Source: JANLUX01 sp031366005 (GTDB taxonomy: Bacteria; Bacteroidota; Bacteroidia; AKYH767-A; OLB10). Taken from it: 39,002 nucleotides of DNA. Each line of letters begins with the position of its first letter. Positions within the stretch are counted from its first letter, which is position 1. Positions 16,582 through 24,401 of this stretch are shown piece by piece. The notes under the pieces are model-generated. The model saw only the letters and a list, made by a program, of their open reading frames with translations, was not told the DNA's origin and searched no databases. The DNA lies in NCBI GenBank assembly GCA_031366005.1, contig JANLZB010000054.1, positions 1 to 39,002 of the forward strand. The letters run 5' to 3'. The position numbers and the translations under genes are program-made.

Positions 16582-16800
16582 GTTACTTTAGAAATAAAAG
16601 ACGTTGTCCGCGGTCAGGCATTGTTAACTTTTTTAAAAAGCTTAAGCTTTATTGATGTAAAAACACCCAAATCAAAAACAAAAGATCTGCCTGACTGGCA
16701 CATAGCTGTATTACAAAAAAGAATTAACGAAGCACAGGCTAATCCTGATTCAGCCATTGATTTTGATTTAGCAATGGAAGAAATTGAAAAAGTTTTATGA
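16582..16800 (+). pseudogene. Antitoxin remnant (no usable start codon)
   Basis: Frame open from 16582 to the TGA at 16798-16800. The translation begins VTLEIKDVVRG and continues with FLKSLSFIDVKTPK, then PDWHIAVLQKRI, NEAQANPDSAID and FDLAMEEIEKVL. This is the shape of a small RelE/ParE-module antitoxin: an N-terminal beta strand followed by an acidic helical tail of the 'addiction module component' type. Just upstream is an in-frame TAA (16579-16581) where a CAA would be expected, and no ATG or GTG exists before the conserved strand. An internal TTG at 16621 would give about 60 residues but lacks the first strand. The product is therefore probably lost. Confidence 0.6.
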
Positions 16801-16862
16801 CTTTTAAAGTTAAAACACTCCTTTCTGTTCAACAGGATGTTTTACTATCTGCCAAATGGTAA
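16797..16862 (+). pseudogene. Truncated RelE/ParE toxin remnant
   Basis: The ATG overlaps the antitoxin stop by ATGA, the usual coupling. The frame reads MTFKVKTLLSVQQDVLLSAK followed by W and a stop. This matches the first helix of ParE-like toxins, where the family normally continues WY and about 75 more residues. Only 21 residues remain. The break lies 21 nt before a 152-bp palindromic element (16884-17035), so an insertion or deletion tied to that element may have removed the rest of the gene. Confidence 0.55.
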
Positions 16863-16883
16863 GGGGGAATAAAATAGGTTGTC

Positions 16884-17035
16884 GTCATTCAGGAGGAAAC
16901 TTGTCAGATAGTGGTATGGAAGTTTGTAAATCAACAGAGCATGTTTGAAAATATAAGAGCCTTTTACATTAAAACAAGCTATTTACGTTATCAGGCTTTA
17001 ATGTTTCAAACATGACAGGTTTCCTCCTGAATGAC
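16884..17035. mobile_element. 152-bp palindromic MITE-like element
   Basis: Terminal inverted repeats of 23 bp match at 22 positions: GTCATTCAGGAGGAAACTTG (16884-16903, plus TCA) and its complement ending CTCCTGAATGAC (17013-17035). An inner pair, CATGTTTGAAA (16940-16950) and TTTCAAACATG (17004-17014), is perfect, and a third short pair, AGCCT/AGGCT, lies inside. No ORF or transposase is present. The whole block could fold as one long hairpin. The right end is 6 nt from the stop of the T9SS gene at 17042, so it could also serve as a terminator. No target-site duplication is evident. Confidence 0.55.
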
Positions 17036-17041
17036 GGGCTC

Positions 17042-17989
17042 TCACTCCTTCACCACTTTCCCCACAACTCTGCTTCCTTCTTTGTCTTTTATTTCAGCTA
17101 TGTAAATGCCGTGGGTTAGCTGGCTGATGTTGATGGTGGCAGTTGTGTTAAATGGTTGTTGTAATACTATAATTCCTTTCTGGTTGTAAATTGTCAAAGT
17201 ATTGGATGGTATAGTGGATGAGGTATTGTTTAAAGTAATAGTACATAGCCTATCTGCCGGATTAGGATTAAAATTAATCTTGTCCGCATTAGTTTTATGG
17301 CTATTCTCAATCCAGCTGCTGAGATTAGTACTGCCGTTAAAATCCACTTGTTTTAAGCGGTAATAGGATTGTACAGATGGTGGAGAATTATCACTAAAGG
17401 AATAATATTGGTACACATTTGAATTACCTGATCCTGTCACTTTACCAATATCTTCTATTTCATTTTTTACCACACACCGTTGAATTACAAAATGATCATT
17501 GTCAGATTCAGAAGCTGTGATCCAATTAAGTTTAACTGAATTAACTGAATTCTCTAAATGAAAATTCACTAACTTAACAGGCAATACTGAACCCCAGGAT
17601 GCCGGTCCTGAAAGGGGTGATCCTCCATTCCAAACCGTGGTGCCGCATACAACAATTTTAGAGCCTGGATTTCCCCCTGTAAGTTGCCCGGTCGATGACA
17701 CTGTTACCCGGCTATTGCAGTCCACATTCAGTTTCATACCATTATTAAATGCCAGGGTACCATTTATATTTACAGCCATGGAGGTAAAAGTGGAAGATAC
17801 AATATCCATTGTAACAGTAATGCCTGAAGGAATGGTTACAGTAATTCCATTTGAAGGCACCGTAGCTGACGACCAGGTGCTGGAACTGTTCCAGTTTCCA
17901 CTGCTGGTAGCTGTATATGTGGTTGCTTTTAGCGGGATGACTAAACAAAATATTTGCATTAGCAGTAAATGCGAACTGAGTTTTCTCAT
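17042..17989 (-). CDS. Secreted protein with T9SS type A sorting domain
   Basis: A 315-residue exported protein. A signal peptide spans about residues 1-22 (HLLLMQIFCLVIPLKA). Residues 25-140 are a beta-rich region with GNWNSSSTWSS and repeated TVTIPSGITVTM / GTLAFNNG turns, similar to G8 or right-handed beta-helix surface domains. The middle contains VKLVNFHLENSVNSVKLNW followed by TASESDNDHFVIQR, a fibronectin-like linker typical of T9SS cargo. About residues 240-315 form the type A sorting domain, with FNPNPADRLCTI, LTIYNQKGIIVL and LTHGIYIAEIKDKEG. The function of the surface domain is unknown. Confidence 0.85.
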   Translation of the reverse strand: MRKLSSHLLLMQIFCLVIPLKATTYTATSSGNWNSSSTWSSATVPSNGITVTIPSGITVTMDIVSSTFTSMAVNINGTLAFNNGMKLNVDCNSRVTVSSTGQLTGGNPGSKIVVCGTTVWNGGSPLSGPASWGSVLPVKLVNFHLENSVNSVKLNWITASESDNDHFVIQRCVVKNEIEDIGKVTGSGNSNVYQYYSFSDNSPPSVQSYYRLKQVDFNGSTNLSSWIENSHKTNADKINFNPNPADRLCTITLNNTSSTIPSNTLTIYNQKGIIVLQQPFNTTATINISQLTHGIYIAEIKDKEGSRVVGKVVKE

Positions 17990-18055
17990 AAATAGTAACC
18001 ATTTAACGGTAAGAAATAGAAATGGTTATAAAAACAATTACGAGATTTACTCATT

Positions 18056-18637
18056 TCATCCATGTATCGTTTCCTTCACTCCAAACTTGCTGATTATTTC
18101 TCCTTCATAACTCAGCCATTGCTGCCAGCGTGCATCCACATTTTCGCCTTCAGCATATTGATGTGCAAAGCCAATGAATAAGGTATAATGGTTGGCTTCG
18201 CTGATCATCAGCTCCCGATAAAAGGAAGCAAGGTCAGGATCATTTATGTTTTCAGAAAGAATACGGAATCGTTCGCAGCTACGGGCTTCAATCATGGCAG
18301 CAAAAAGTAAACGGTCAATTAATTGAGTTTGACGTGAACCGCCTTTGCGCATAAAATCATAAAGAAGATTTACATATTCATCTTTTCTTTCTTTGCCAAG
18401 AACAAAACCACGCTCTGTTAATTTCTGATGCACCATTTGAAAATGAGTAAGCTCTTCTTTGGCTAATTCTAAAAGTGCAGTTACCATTTCCGTTTTCTCC
18501 GGATTTTTTACAACAATGGTGATTGCATTGCTTGCAGCTTTCTGCTCGCAGTATGCATGGTCAGTCAATATCTCTTCAATATTTTTTTCTACAATATTTA
18601 CCCAGCGGGGATCTGTGGGGAGCTTTAGTTTTAACAT
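18056..18637 (-). CDS. miaE: tRNA-(ms2io6A)-hydroxylase MiaE
   Basis: A 193-residue ferritin-like diiron protein of standard length. Iron ligands are visible in four helices: DHAYCEQKAA (Glu31), EELTHF (61-66), EARSCERF (117-124) and EANHYTLF (147-154). The DHAYCEQKAA opening and LIDRLLFAAMIEARSCERF are diagnostic of MiaE. The enzyme hydroxylates the isopentenyl group of 2-methylthio-N6-isopentenyladenosine at tRNA position 37, using oxygen. The start ATG is at 18637. The region upstream is occupied by the 49-bp tandem repeats, and no TAnnTTTG box was found, so its promoter may lie within or beyond the array. Confidence 0.93.
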   Translation of the reverse strand: MLKLKLPTDPRWVNIVEKNIEEILTDHAYCEQKAASNAITIVVKNPEKTEMVTALLELAKEELTHFQMVHQKLTERGFVLGKERKDEYVNLLYDFMRKGGSRQTQLIDRLLFAAMIEARSCERFRILSENINDPDLASFYRELMISEANHYTLFIGFAHQYAEGENVDARWQQWLSYEGEIISKFGVKETIHG

Positions 18638-18643
18638 GGATGG

Positions 18644-18930
18644 TTACTAATTAACGAATGCGATACGAATGTTACGAATAAATGTTGGATGCATACTAAT
18701 TAACGAATGCGATACCAATATTACGAATAAATGCTGGATGCATACTAATTAACGAATGCGATTTGAATGTTACGAATAAATGCTGGATGCATACTAATTA
18801 ACGAATGCGATGCGAGTGTTACGAATAAATGTTGGATGCATACTAATTAACGAATGCGATACAAATGTTACGAATAAATGTTGAATACATACTAATTAAC
18901 AAATGCGATACGAATGTTACAAATAAACGA
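18644..18930. repeat. Tandem array of ~six degenerate 49-bp repeats
   Basis: Units start at 18661, 18710, 18759, 18808, 18857 and 18906 (last one partial), and a 17-nt tail of a unit precedes them. Each unit contains GCATACTAATTAACGAATGC and GTTACGAATAAATG. ACGAAT occurs three times per unit at 9-11-nt intervals, showing an older internal repeat. Units differ by a few substitutions but keep exactly 49 bp. There is no ORF and no spacer-like variable segment. The array fills nearly all of the gap between the 68-aa gene and miaE, both transcribed leftwards. Confidence 0.9.
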
Positions 18931-18933
18931 ACG

Positions 18934-18953
18934 TATTTTTACCTGTAAAAATA
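18934..18953. terminator. Weak hairpin behind the 68-aa gene
   Basis: TATTTTTA-cctg-TAAAAATA forms an eight-pair all-AT stem 16 nt beyond the stop at 18969. It could help end transcription of the E1 operon, but it lacks GC pairs. Confidence 0.3.
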
Positions 18954-18968
18954 ATTGGAGTTTTACAT

Positions 18969-19175
18969 TTAAAATGAGTGTTTCCTCATACTGAAACAGC
19001 TGCGGTCTAAACGCGGTGGATTATCTAAAGGATAATTAAATGCTACACTGTTTAAGTAAGCTGCGGCTGCAAGTCGTTCAACAAATGTTTTGTTTTTCCA
19101 ATCAGCAGAAGTATCAGAAGCTTCTTCAAATGTTTGAATTTTAAATGCGGTTCGATCTAATTTATATTTTGTCAT
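18969..19175 (-). CDS. Small conserved-type protein of unknown function (68 aa)
   Basis: A 68-residue soluble protein that I do not recognise by name. The first part, KYKLDRTAFKIQTFEEASDT, then WKNKTFVERLAAAAYLNSVAF and the C-terminal RLDRSCFSMRK give a compact helical protein. The wording resembles short Bacteroidota proteins of the form 'LDKTxF...TxEEAxxxxxYWKxKTxxERLxAAxYL', so it is probably a real gene and not a chance ORF. It starts 15 nt after the stop of the E1 gene on the same strand and is likely co-transcribed. No catalytic residues are obvious. Confidence 0.6.
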   Translation of the reverse strand: MTKYKLDRTAFKIQTFEEASDTSADWKNKTFVERLAAAAYLNSVAFNYPLDNPPRLDRSCFSMRKHSF

Positions 19176-19190
19176 TTGTAATAGGCCTGA

Positions 19191-21275
19191 TTAATAGGAG
19201 AGCAAAGTCTTCATCACCTCAGCCACCTTTTCAACATTGGGCAGCATGGTATGTTCTAAAATAGAGTTAAGCGGAATAGCCGGTAAATTTTCTGCACCAA
19301 TTACATCAACAGGTGCATCTAAATATGTGAAACAGTTTTTCTGAATCCGTCCGGCCAGGGCTTGTGCGAAAGAATTGTTAACCGGTTCTTCAGTTACTAC
19401 TAAACACTTATGATGTTTTTTTACTGAATTAAAAATTGCTTCCTCATCCAGCGGATACAATGTTCTCAAATCAACTATTTCAATCTGACCGGGAAATTGT
19501 TTTGATGCATTGCGACTCCAATATACACCCATACCATAAGTAATAACAGTAAGTGTATTTTCATTGGCGGCTGGATCTGCTTCCTGGACCATTCTTGCTT
19601 TTCCAAATGGAATGATATAATTTTCTGATGGCTCAATGGTTCGCGCTTCTTCTGTGCCTTTGATTTTGCTCCAGTACAAACCTTTGTGTTCTAACATCAC
19701 CACAGGATTAGGATCATAGTATGCAGCTTTCATCAATCCTTTTAAATCAGCACCGGTGGAAGGATAACAAATTTTTATTCCTCGAATATTGGTTAACACA
19801 CTCTCAACACTTGAAGAATGATAAGGACCACCACTTCCATAAGCACCAATCGGAACACGAATGATGCAACTAACAGGATATTTTCCATTGGTTAAATAAC
19901 ACGAACGGCTTACTTCTGTAAATAATTGATTTAAACCGGGCCATATATAATCAGCAAACTGAACTTCGACAATGGGCTTGCAACCTGCAGCACTCATACC
20001 CACAGTGCTTCCTATTATAAATGCTTCCTGTATCGGAGTATTGAAAACACGATCATCCCCAAATTTATCAGCGAGTGTTGCAGCTTCTCTGAATACTCCG
20101 CCTAATCTTCCTCCAACATCCTGACCATATAATAAACACTCTTTATGTTTTGCCATTAATTCCTGCACGGCAAACAATGCACAATCCACCATCACAGTTG
20201 GTTCTTTACCTGCCGGTGAACGTTCACCTTTTTCTTCTGTAATTGGAGTAGGAGCGAAGTCATGTTTAAATAAATCTTCCGGCTTTGGATCTTCTGCTTT
20301 TAATGCTTGTTCAAAATCAAAACGGACAGTGTCATAAGCACTTTTTTCAATGATTAGCAATTCTTCTTCACTCATTCCTTCAAGCAAAAGCTGGTTACGG
20401 AAACGTGGCAGCGGATCACGCAGTGAAGCTTCTTCCAGATCATCGCGATACCATTCTTTGCGCACGCCTGATGTATGATGATTTAATAAAGGTACACGAA
20501 CATGAACTAAATAAGGACGACTTTCTTTGCGAACCGAATCAATTACTTTATGCATCGTGTCATAGCAAGTAAAAAAATCAGTTCCATCCATTGTGATAGC
20601 TTCCAAACCTTTGAAGCCACGCGCATATTCATAAGCATTCATTGCTCGCGTTTCGTAAGCCTTTGCTGATATATCCCACTCATTATCCTGAACTAAATAA
20701 ATAATCGGAAACTGTTTTAGTGCAGCCATCTGAAATGCTTCCGCTACTTCTCCCTCAGTTACAGACGCATCACCAAGCGAACAAACCACAATCGGTTTAT
20801 CCTCTCCCTGATAAGGAGAAATTCCCTGCCGTTCCAGATATTGAATCCCCATTGCAATTCCTGTAGTTGGTATTGCCTGCATTCCGGTTGCTGAACTCTG
20901 ATGTGGAATCTTTGGCATGTCATCGCGCCTTAAACTAGGATGACAGTAATACGTTCTTCCTCCTGAAAATGGATCATCACGTTTAGCCATCAGTTGCAAC
21001 ATCAATTCATAAGGCTGCAATCCGATTCCTAACAACATCGAATCATCACGATAGTAAGCGCTTAAAAAATCCTGTGGTTTTAATTGCATACTCACTGCAA
21101 GCTGAATGGCTTCATGACCGCGTGAAGTAGCATGAACATATTTTGCAGTAATAGCAGACTTCTCCTCGTAAATCACCGACATTTCTTTGGCAGTGCACAT
21201 TAATTGATATGCTTTGCGCACTAAATCAGTCGTAAGCGCTGACTGAACAGAAGCAGTAACCGGATTGGATAACAT
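19191..21275 (-). CDS. Fused alpha/beta E1 component of a 2-oxoacid (branched-chain type) dehydrogenase
   Basis: 694 residues from the ATG at 21275. The alpha half (about 1-340) has the thiamine diphosphate motif starting GDASVTEGEVAEAFQ (Gly168) and ending at Asn198 in VQDNEW, and an alpha-type SSATGMQ segment. The beta half (about 355-694) starts VMVDCALFAVQELM and includes YGQDVGGRLGGVF, FNTPIQEAFIIG, VEVQFADYIWPGLNQL and VTEEPVNNSFAQAL. Such fused E1 proteins decarboxylate pyruvate or branched-chain 2-oxoacids and acylate the lipoyl group of E2. The E2 and E3 genes are not in this window. An in-frame ATG at 21311 was rejected because the TATTTTTG promoter box lies between it and 21275, four bases before the chosen start. 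Confidence 0.88.
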   Translation of the reverse strand: MLSNPVTASVQSALTTDLVRKAYQLMCTAKEMSVIYEEKSAITAKYVHATSRGHEAIQLAVSMQLKPQDFLSAYYRDDSMLLGIGLQPYELMLQLMAKRDDPFSGGRTYYCHPSLRRDDMPKIPHQSSATGMQAIPTTGIAMGIQYLERQGISPYQGEDKPIVVCSLGDASVTEGEVAEAFQMAALKQFPIIYLVQDNEWDISAKAYETRAMNAYEYARGFKGLEAITMDGTDFFTCYDTMHKVIDSVRKESRPYLVHVRVPLLNHHTSGVRKEWYRDDLEEASLRDPLPRFRNQLLLEGMSEEELLIIEKSAYDTVRFDFEQALKAEDPKPEDLFKHDFAPTPITEEKGERSPAGKEPTVMVDCALFAVQELMAKHKECLLYGQDVGGRLGGVFREAATLADKFGDDRVFNTPIQEAFIIGSTVGMSAAGCKPIVEVQFADYIWPGLNQLFTEVSRSCYLTNGKYPVSCIIRVPIGAYGSGGPYHSSSVESVLTNIRGIKICYPSTGADLKGLMKAAYYDPNPVVMLEHKGLYWSKIKGTEEARTIEPSENYIIPFGKARMVQEADPAANENTLTVITYGMGVYWSRNASKQFPGQIEIVDLRTLYPLDEEAIFNSVKKHHKCLVVTEEPVNNSFAQALAGRIQKNCFTYLDAPVDVIGAENLPAIPLNSILEHTMLPNVEKVAEVMKTLLSY

Positions 21276-21279
21276 GCGG

Positions 21280-21287
21280 CAAAAATA
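21280..21287 (-). promoter_or_regulatory. E1 gene -7 box (leaderless-type)
   Basis: TATTTTTG on the minus strand is followed by CCGC and then the ATG at 21275. It fits TAnnTTTG exactly and places the transcription start at the start codon. It also rules against the upstream ATG at 21311. Confidence 0.5.
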
Positions 21288-21309
21288 AATGTTACGGAGA
21301 TAACCAGTC

Positions 21310-21368
21310 ATTGTAAGGAACGAATCAATCTCTCATTATGGAAAGATTGATTCGTTCCTCGCAATGAC
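21310..21368. repeat. Palindromic repeat of the GTCATTGCGAGGAACGAA type
   Basis: CATTGTAAGGAACGAATCAA (continuing TCT) near 21310-21332 pairs with AGATTGATTCGTTCCTCGCA (continuing ATG) near 21344-21368, matching 21 of 23 positions. The sequence CATTGCGAGGAACGAA is a widely scattered intergenic palindrome in Bacteroidota and other environmental bacteria. It lies in the divergent gap between the E1 gene and the GH31 gene. Confidence 0.75.
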
Positions 21369-21480
21369 GAACGGTTTTCTATTTTCACCGCCTCAATTAA
21401 CAATGTGGCGTGTACAACCAATATTAATAAAATCCGTACAATGTCTCCCATTGAAGATATTTGCACCCGTTAATAAATTT

Positions 21481-23874
21481 ATGGAGATTAAAAAAGATAA
21501 ATATTCAATAAAGTTTTATCCTTCTGACGTAACATCCTGGAAACAGGAAGGAAATACTTTTTATTTCAATACAGCCGATACCAGTTTAGAGGTTATATTA
21601 TTATCCGATAAGATTGTGAGATTTCGTTATGCGCCTGAGAATAAATTCCAGCGTGATTTTTCTTATGCAGTTGTGGAAGGTTTACAACCTAAACCTGCTA
21701 ATCTTTCAGTATATGAAGACCGTTTGAAATTCGATATCATGACAGAGCACCTCGTGATCCAGATATATCGTAAAAATCTTAAGGTTACAATTCTTGATCG
21801 GCAATATAATATTATTAATGAGGATGAGACTGGTTTTCACTGGCAACATTATATTAAGAAAGGAGGTAAGATTAATTATTGCAGCAAGAAGATTCAAGAG
21901 GATGAGACATTTTTTGGAATGGGTGATAAACCGACTGAGTTGAATTTACGCGGCAAGCGATTTGAAAATTACGGTTCAGATACTTACGGATTTAAAAAAG
22001 ATGAGGATCCGTTGTACAAGAACATTCCATTCTATCTTGGCTTGCATAATGGCATTGGTTACGGAATCTTTTTCGATAATACCTTCCGCACCATTTTTGA
22101 TTTTGGAAAAGAGCAATTTGATGTCTGTAGTTTCTGGGCGCGTGGTGGTGAGATGAATTATTATTTCATCTATGGACCTGAATTGATAAATGTAACCGAG
22201 CAATATGCGTGGTTAACAGGAACTCCTGAGATGCCTCCGATGTGGGCTTTAGGTTATCATCAATGCAAGTGGAGTTATTTTCCTGAGAAACAAGTGCGTG
22301 AAATTGCGAATGAATTCAGAACCCGCGGAATCCCCTGTGATGTAATTTATCTTGACATTGATTACATGGAAGGTTTCCGTTGTTTCACCTGGAATAAAAA
22401 GGGTTTTCAAAAACCTGCCAAGCTGTTAGGTGATTTAAAAGAGAAAGGATTTAAAACTGTGGTGATCATTGATCCGGGAATTAAAGTTGATCCTGATTAC
22501 TGGGTTTACCAGGAAGGAGTAAAAAATGATTTTTTCTGCAAACGTGCTGATGGCGAATATATGGAAGGAGATGTGTGGCCCGGAACCTGCAATTTTCCTG
22601 ATTATACAAATGCTGATGTGCGAAGGTGGTGGAGCGGTTTGTTTGAAGAAATGATCCGTCAGGGTGTGAAAGGTGTATGGAATGACATGAATGAACCTGC
22701 TGTGTTTGAAATCGGAACTTTTCCTGAAGATGTACGCCATGATTTTGATGGTGATCCGTGCAGCCATCGTAAAGCCCATAATATTTATGGAATGCAAATG
22801 GCGCGTGCAACGTATGAGGGAGTTAAGAAGTTCTCGTATCCTAACCGGCCTTTTGTTATTACTCGATCTTGTTATTCAGGCACTCAACGTTATTCAAGTG
22901 TGTGGACGGGAGATAATATGGCAACTTGGGAACACTTGTGGATTGCAAATATGCAGGTTCAGCGATTAAACATGAGTGGAATTTCTTTTGCAGGTTCTGA
23001 TATTGGTGGTTTTATAGGTAATCCTGATGGTGAGTTATATGTGCGTTGGTTACAGGTAGGAGTGTTTCATCCTTTTTGCAGAACACATTATGCAGGTAAT
23101 GATGCAGGAGCGGAGCCGCATGAGCCGTGGGCATTCGGTCCAAAGTTCGAGTTCATAGCCAAGAAATATATTTTACTTCGTTACCAGTTATTACCCTATA
23201 TATACACTGCTTTCTGGCAGCACTCCATGTACGGCACACCAATGATTCGTCCTTTGGTGATGAATGATCAAACTGATATCCTTTCGATAAAACATTCTGA
23301 CCAGTTTATGTTTGGTGATAAGATAATGGTGTGCCCTGTGAGTTTACCGGGAGCTGAAACACGTTTGGTTTATCTCCCTAAAGGAAAGTGGTATAACTTC
23401 TGGAATGATGAACATGAAACAGGCGGAAAGGAAATTGAGGCGAACGCACCTTTAGATAAGATGCCTTTGTTTGTTAAAGAGGGAAGTGTGATTCCGAATT
23501 ATCCAAAGATGCAATATGTGGGCGAATTTGAAATAGAAGAATTAACGCTGCATGTTTATTTTACAAAATCAGTGCAGGTAAGTTATATCTATGAAGATGC
23601 AGGAGATTATTACGGCTATCGTAACGGCCAGTTCAATGTGAAAAAATTTGTTGTTCAGCATCGCAGAAATGTTTTGAAAATATTTCAGACAACATCCGGC
23701 AACTTTGAACCTGCTTATAAGCATTATAAAATTGTTTTTCACGGATTGCCATCACATGCACATGAGTATGAAATGGATGGAAGGACCTACAAGATCACTC
23801 GCAAAAATTCTTTGTTAGGAGTGATGAAACTCAGGACGTCATGTTATTTTAAAGAGATTGCGATTAAGGTTTAA
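21481..23874 (+). CDS. Glycoside hydrolase family 31 alpha-glucosidase
   Basis: 797 residues from the ATG at 21481. The N-terminal galactose-mutarotase-like domain runs to about residue 230, followed by the (beta/alpha)8 barrel. The nucleophile is Asp402 in VWNDMNEPAVFE and the acid/base is Asp507 in AGSDIGGF, both standard for GH31. Other barrel signatures are PPMWALGYHQCKWSY and DVIYLDIDYMEGF. A beta-sandwich domain with LPKGKWYNFW completes the protein. The enzyme releases glucose from alpha-glucosides (maltose-type oligosaccharides); there is no signal peptide, so it should be cytoplasmic. An in-frame ATG at 21364 was rejected because the first 39 residues do not resemble the family and GATATTTG near 21455 looks like a promoter box downstream of it. 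Confidence 0.9.
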   Translation: MEIKKDKYSIKFYPSDVTSWKQEGNTFYFNTADTSLEVILLSDKIVRFRYAPENKFQRDFSYAVVEGLQPKPANLSVYEDRLKFDIMTEHLVIQIYRKNLKVTILDRQYNIINEDETGFHWQHYIKKGGKINYCSKKIQEDETFFGMGDKPTELNLRGKRFENYGSDTYGFKKDEDPLYKNIPFYLGLHNGIGYGIFFDNTFRTIFDFGKEQFDVCSFWARGGEMNYYFIYGPELINVTEQYAWLTGTPEMPPMWALGYHQCKWSYFPEKQVREIANEFRTRGIPCDVIYLDIDYMEGFRCFTWNKKGFQKPAKLLGDLKEKGFKTVVIIDPGIKVDPDYWVYQEGVKNDFFCKRADGEYMEGDVWPGTCNFPDYTNADVRRWWSGLFEEMIRQGVKGVWNDMNEPAVFEIGTFPEDVRHDFDGDPCSHRKAHNIYGMQMARATYEGVKKFSYPNRPFVITRSCYSGTQRYSSVWTGDNMATWEHLWIANMQVQRLNMSGISFAGSDIGGFIGNPDGELYVRWLQVGVFHPFCRTHYAGNDAGAEPHEPWAFGPKFEFIAKKYILLRYQLLPYIYTAFWQHSMYGTPMIRPLVMNDQTDILSIKHSDQFMFGDKIMVCPVSLPGAETRLVYLPKGKWYNFWNDEHETGGKEIEANAPLDKMPLFVKEGSVIPNYPKMQYVGEFEIEELTLHVYFTKSVQVSYIYEDAGDYYGYRNGQFNVKKFVVQHRRNVLKIFQTTSGNFEPAYKHYKIVFHGLPSHAHEYEMDGRTYKITRKNSLLGVMKLRTSCYFKEIAIKV

Positions 23875-23889
23875 TTTGTCTTTGACTTA

Positions 23890-24357
23890 TTATTTCGCTG
23901 AATCTTTTTTCATAAAATCATATGCTCCTTTTCTTAAATTAATTCCGTATTCAAGATAAGCTTTAAGACATGCAAGAAAGTTTGCCCATCCTTCGGTGTT
24001 TCCTTTCAACCATTTGATGCCAGCTTCATTATTGTCTCTGCTTTTCTCGGTAACGGTAATAATGGTGCCGTAGTTTTCAGTTTCAGCAAGTGTTATTTCT
24101 ATTAACAACTCAATATCGTCCATTGTCCAGTAATAAGAAATGTATTTATCCTCTTCAATTTTGCCAACACGAATTGGGAATTCCATATCAAACTCAGGAA
24201 ACTGCCACACCAGTTTCTTGCCTTCTTCCATTCTCCCATTGCTTTTTGAAATGAAATAGTTCGACATTTTTGCCGGATCAACAATGGCTTCAAATACCTC
24301 ATGTGGAGGTTTTGAAATCTGAATCCTTGTTTTGATTTCGAGTGTTTGATTTGTCAT
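23890..24357 (-). CDS. SRPBCC (AHSA1-like) domain protein
   Basis: A 155-residue protein. It starts with a beta strand and then ISKPPHEVFEAIVDPAKMSNYF, the conserved beginning of the START-like SRPBCC / AHSA1 fold, where a hydrophobic ligand pocket is formed by a curved sheet around a long C-terminal helix. That helix is seen in NTEGWANFLACLKAYLEYGI. The W-(x)n-E-(x)n-T pattern fits AHSA1-like proteins. The ligand or partner cannot be told from sequence; stress or Hsp90-cochaperone-like roles are known for some relatives. It is convergent with the GH31 gene, with only 15 nt between stops. Confidence 0.8.
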   Translation of the reverse strand: MTNQTLEIKTRIQISKPPHEVFEAIVDPAKMSNYFISKSNGRMEEGKKLVWQFPEFDMEFPIRVGKIEEDKYISYYWTMDDIELLIEITLAETENYGTIITVTEKSRDNNEAGIKWLKGNTEGWANFLACLKAYLEYGINLRKGAYDFMKKDSAK

Positions 24358-24401
24358 TGTTTTTTTATTTAAGTAATTATTTTATTCTTGATAAAGGATT
24401 A

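Noticed and set aside
16614..16832. 72-codon minus-strand ORF
   Set aside because: It is antisense to the antitoxin remnant, whose plus-strand translation has the recognisable features.
17637..18110. 157-codon plus-strand ORF
   Set aside because: It runs antisense through the signal peptide and start of the T9SS gene and the end of miaE, and has no recognisable motif.
18644..18930. Repeats that might be read as a CRISPR array
   Set aside because: The 49-bp units are directly tandem with no variable spacers, the sequence drifts along the whole unit, and no cas gene is near.
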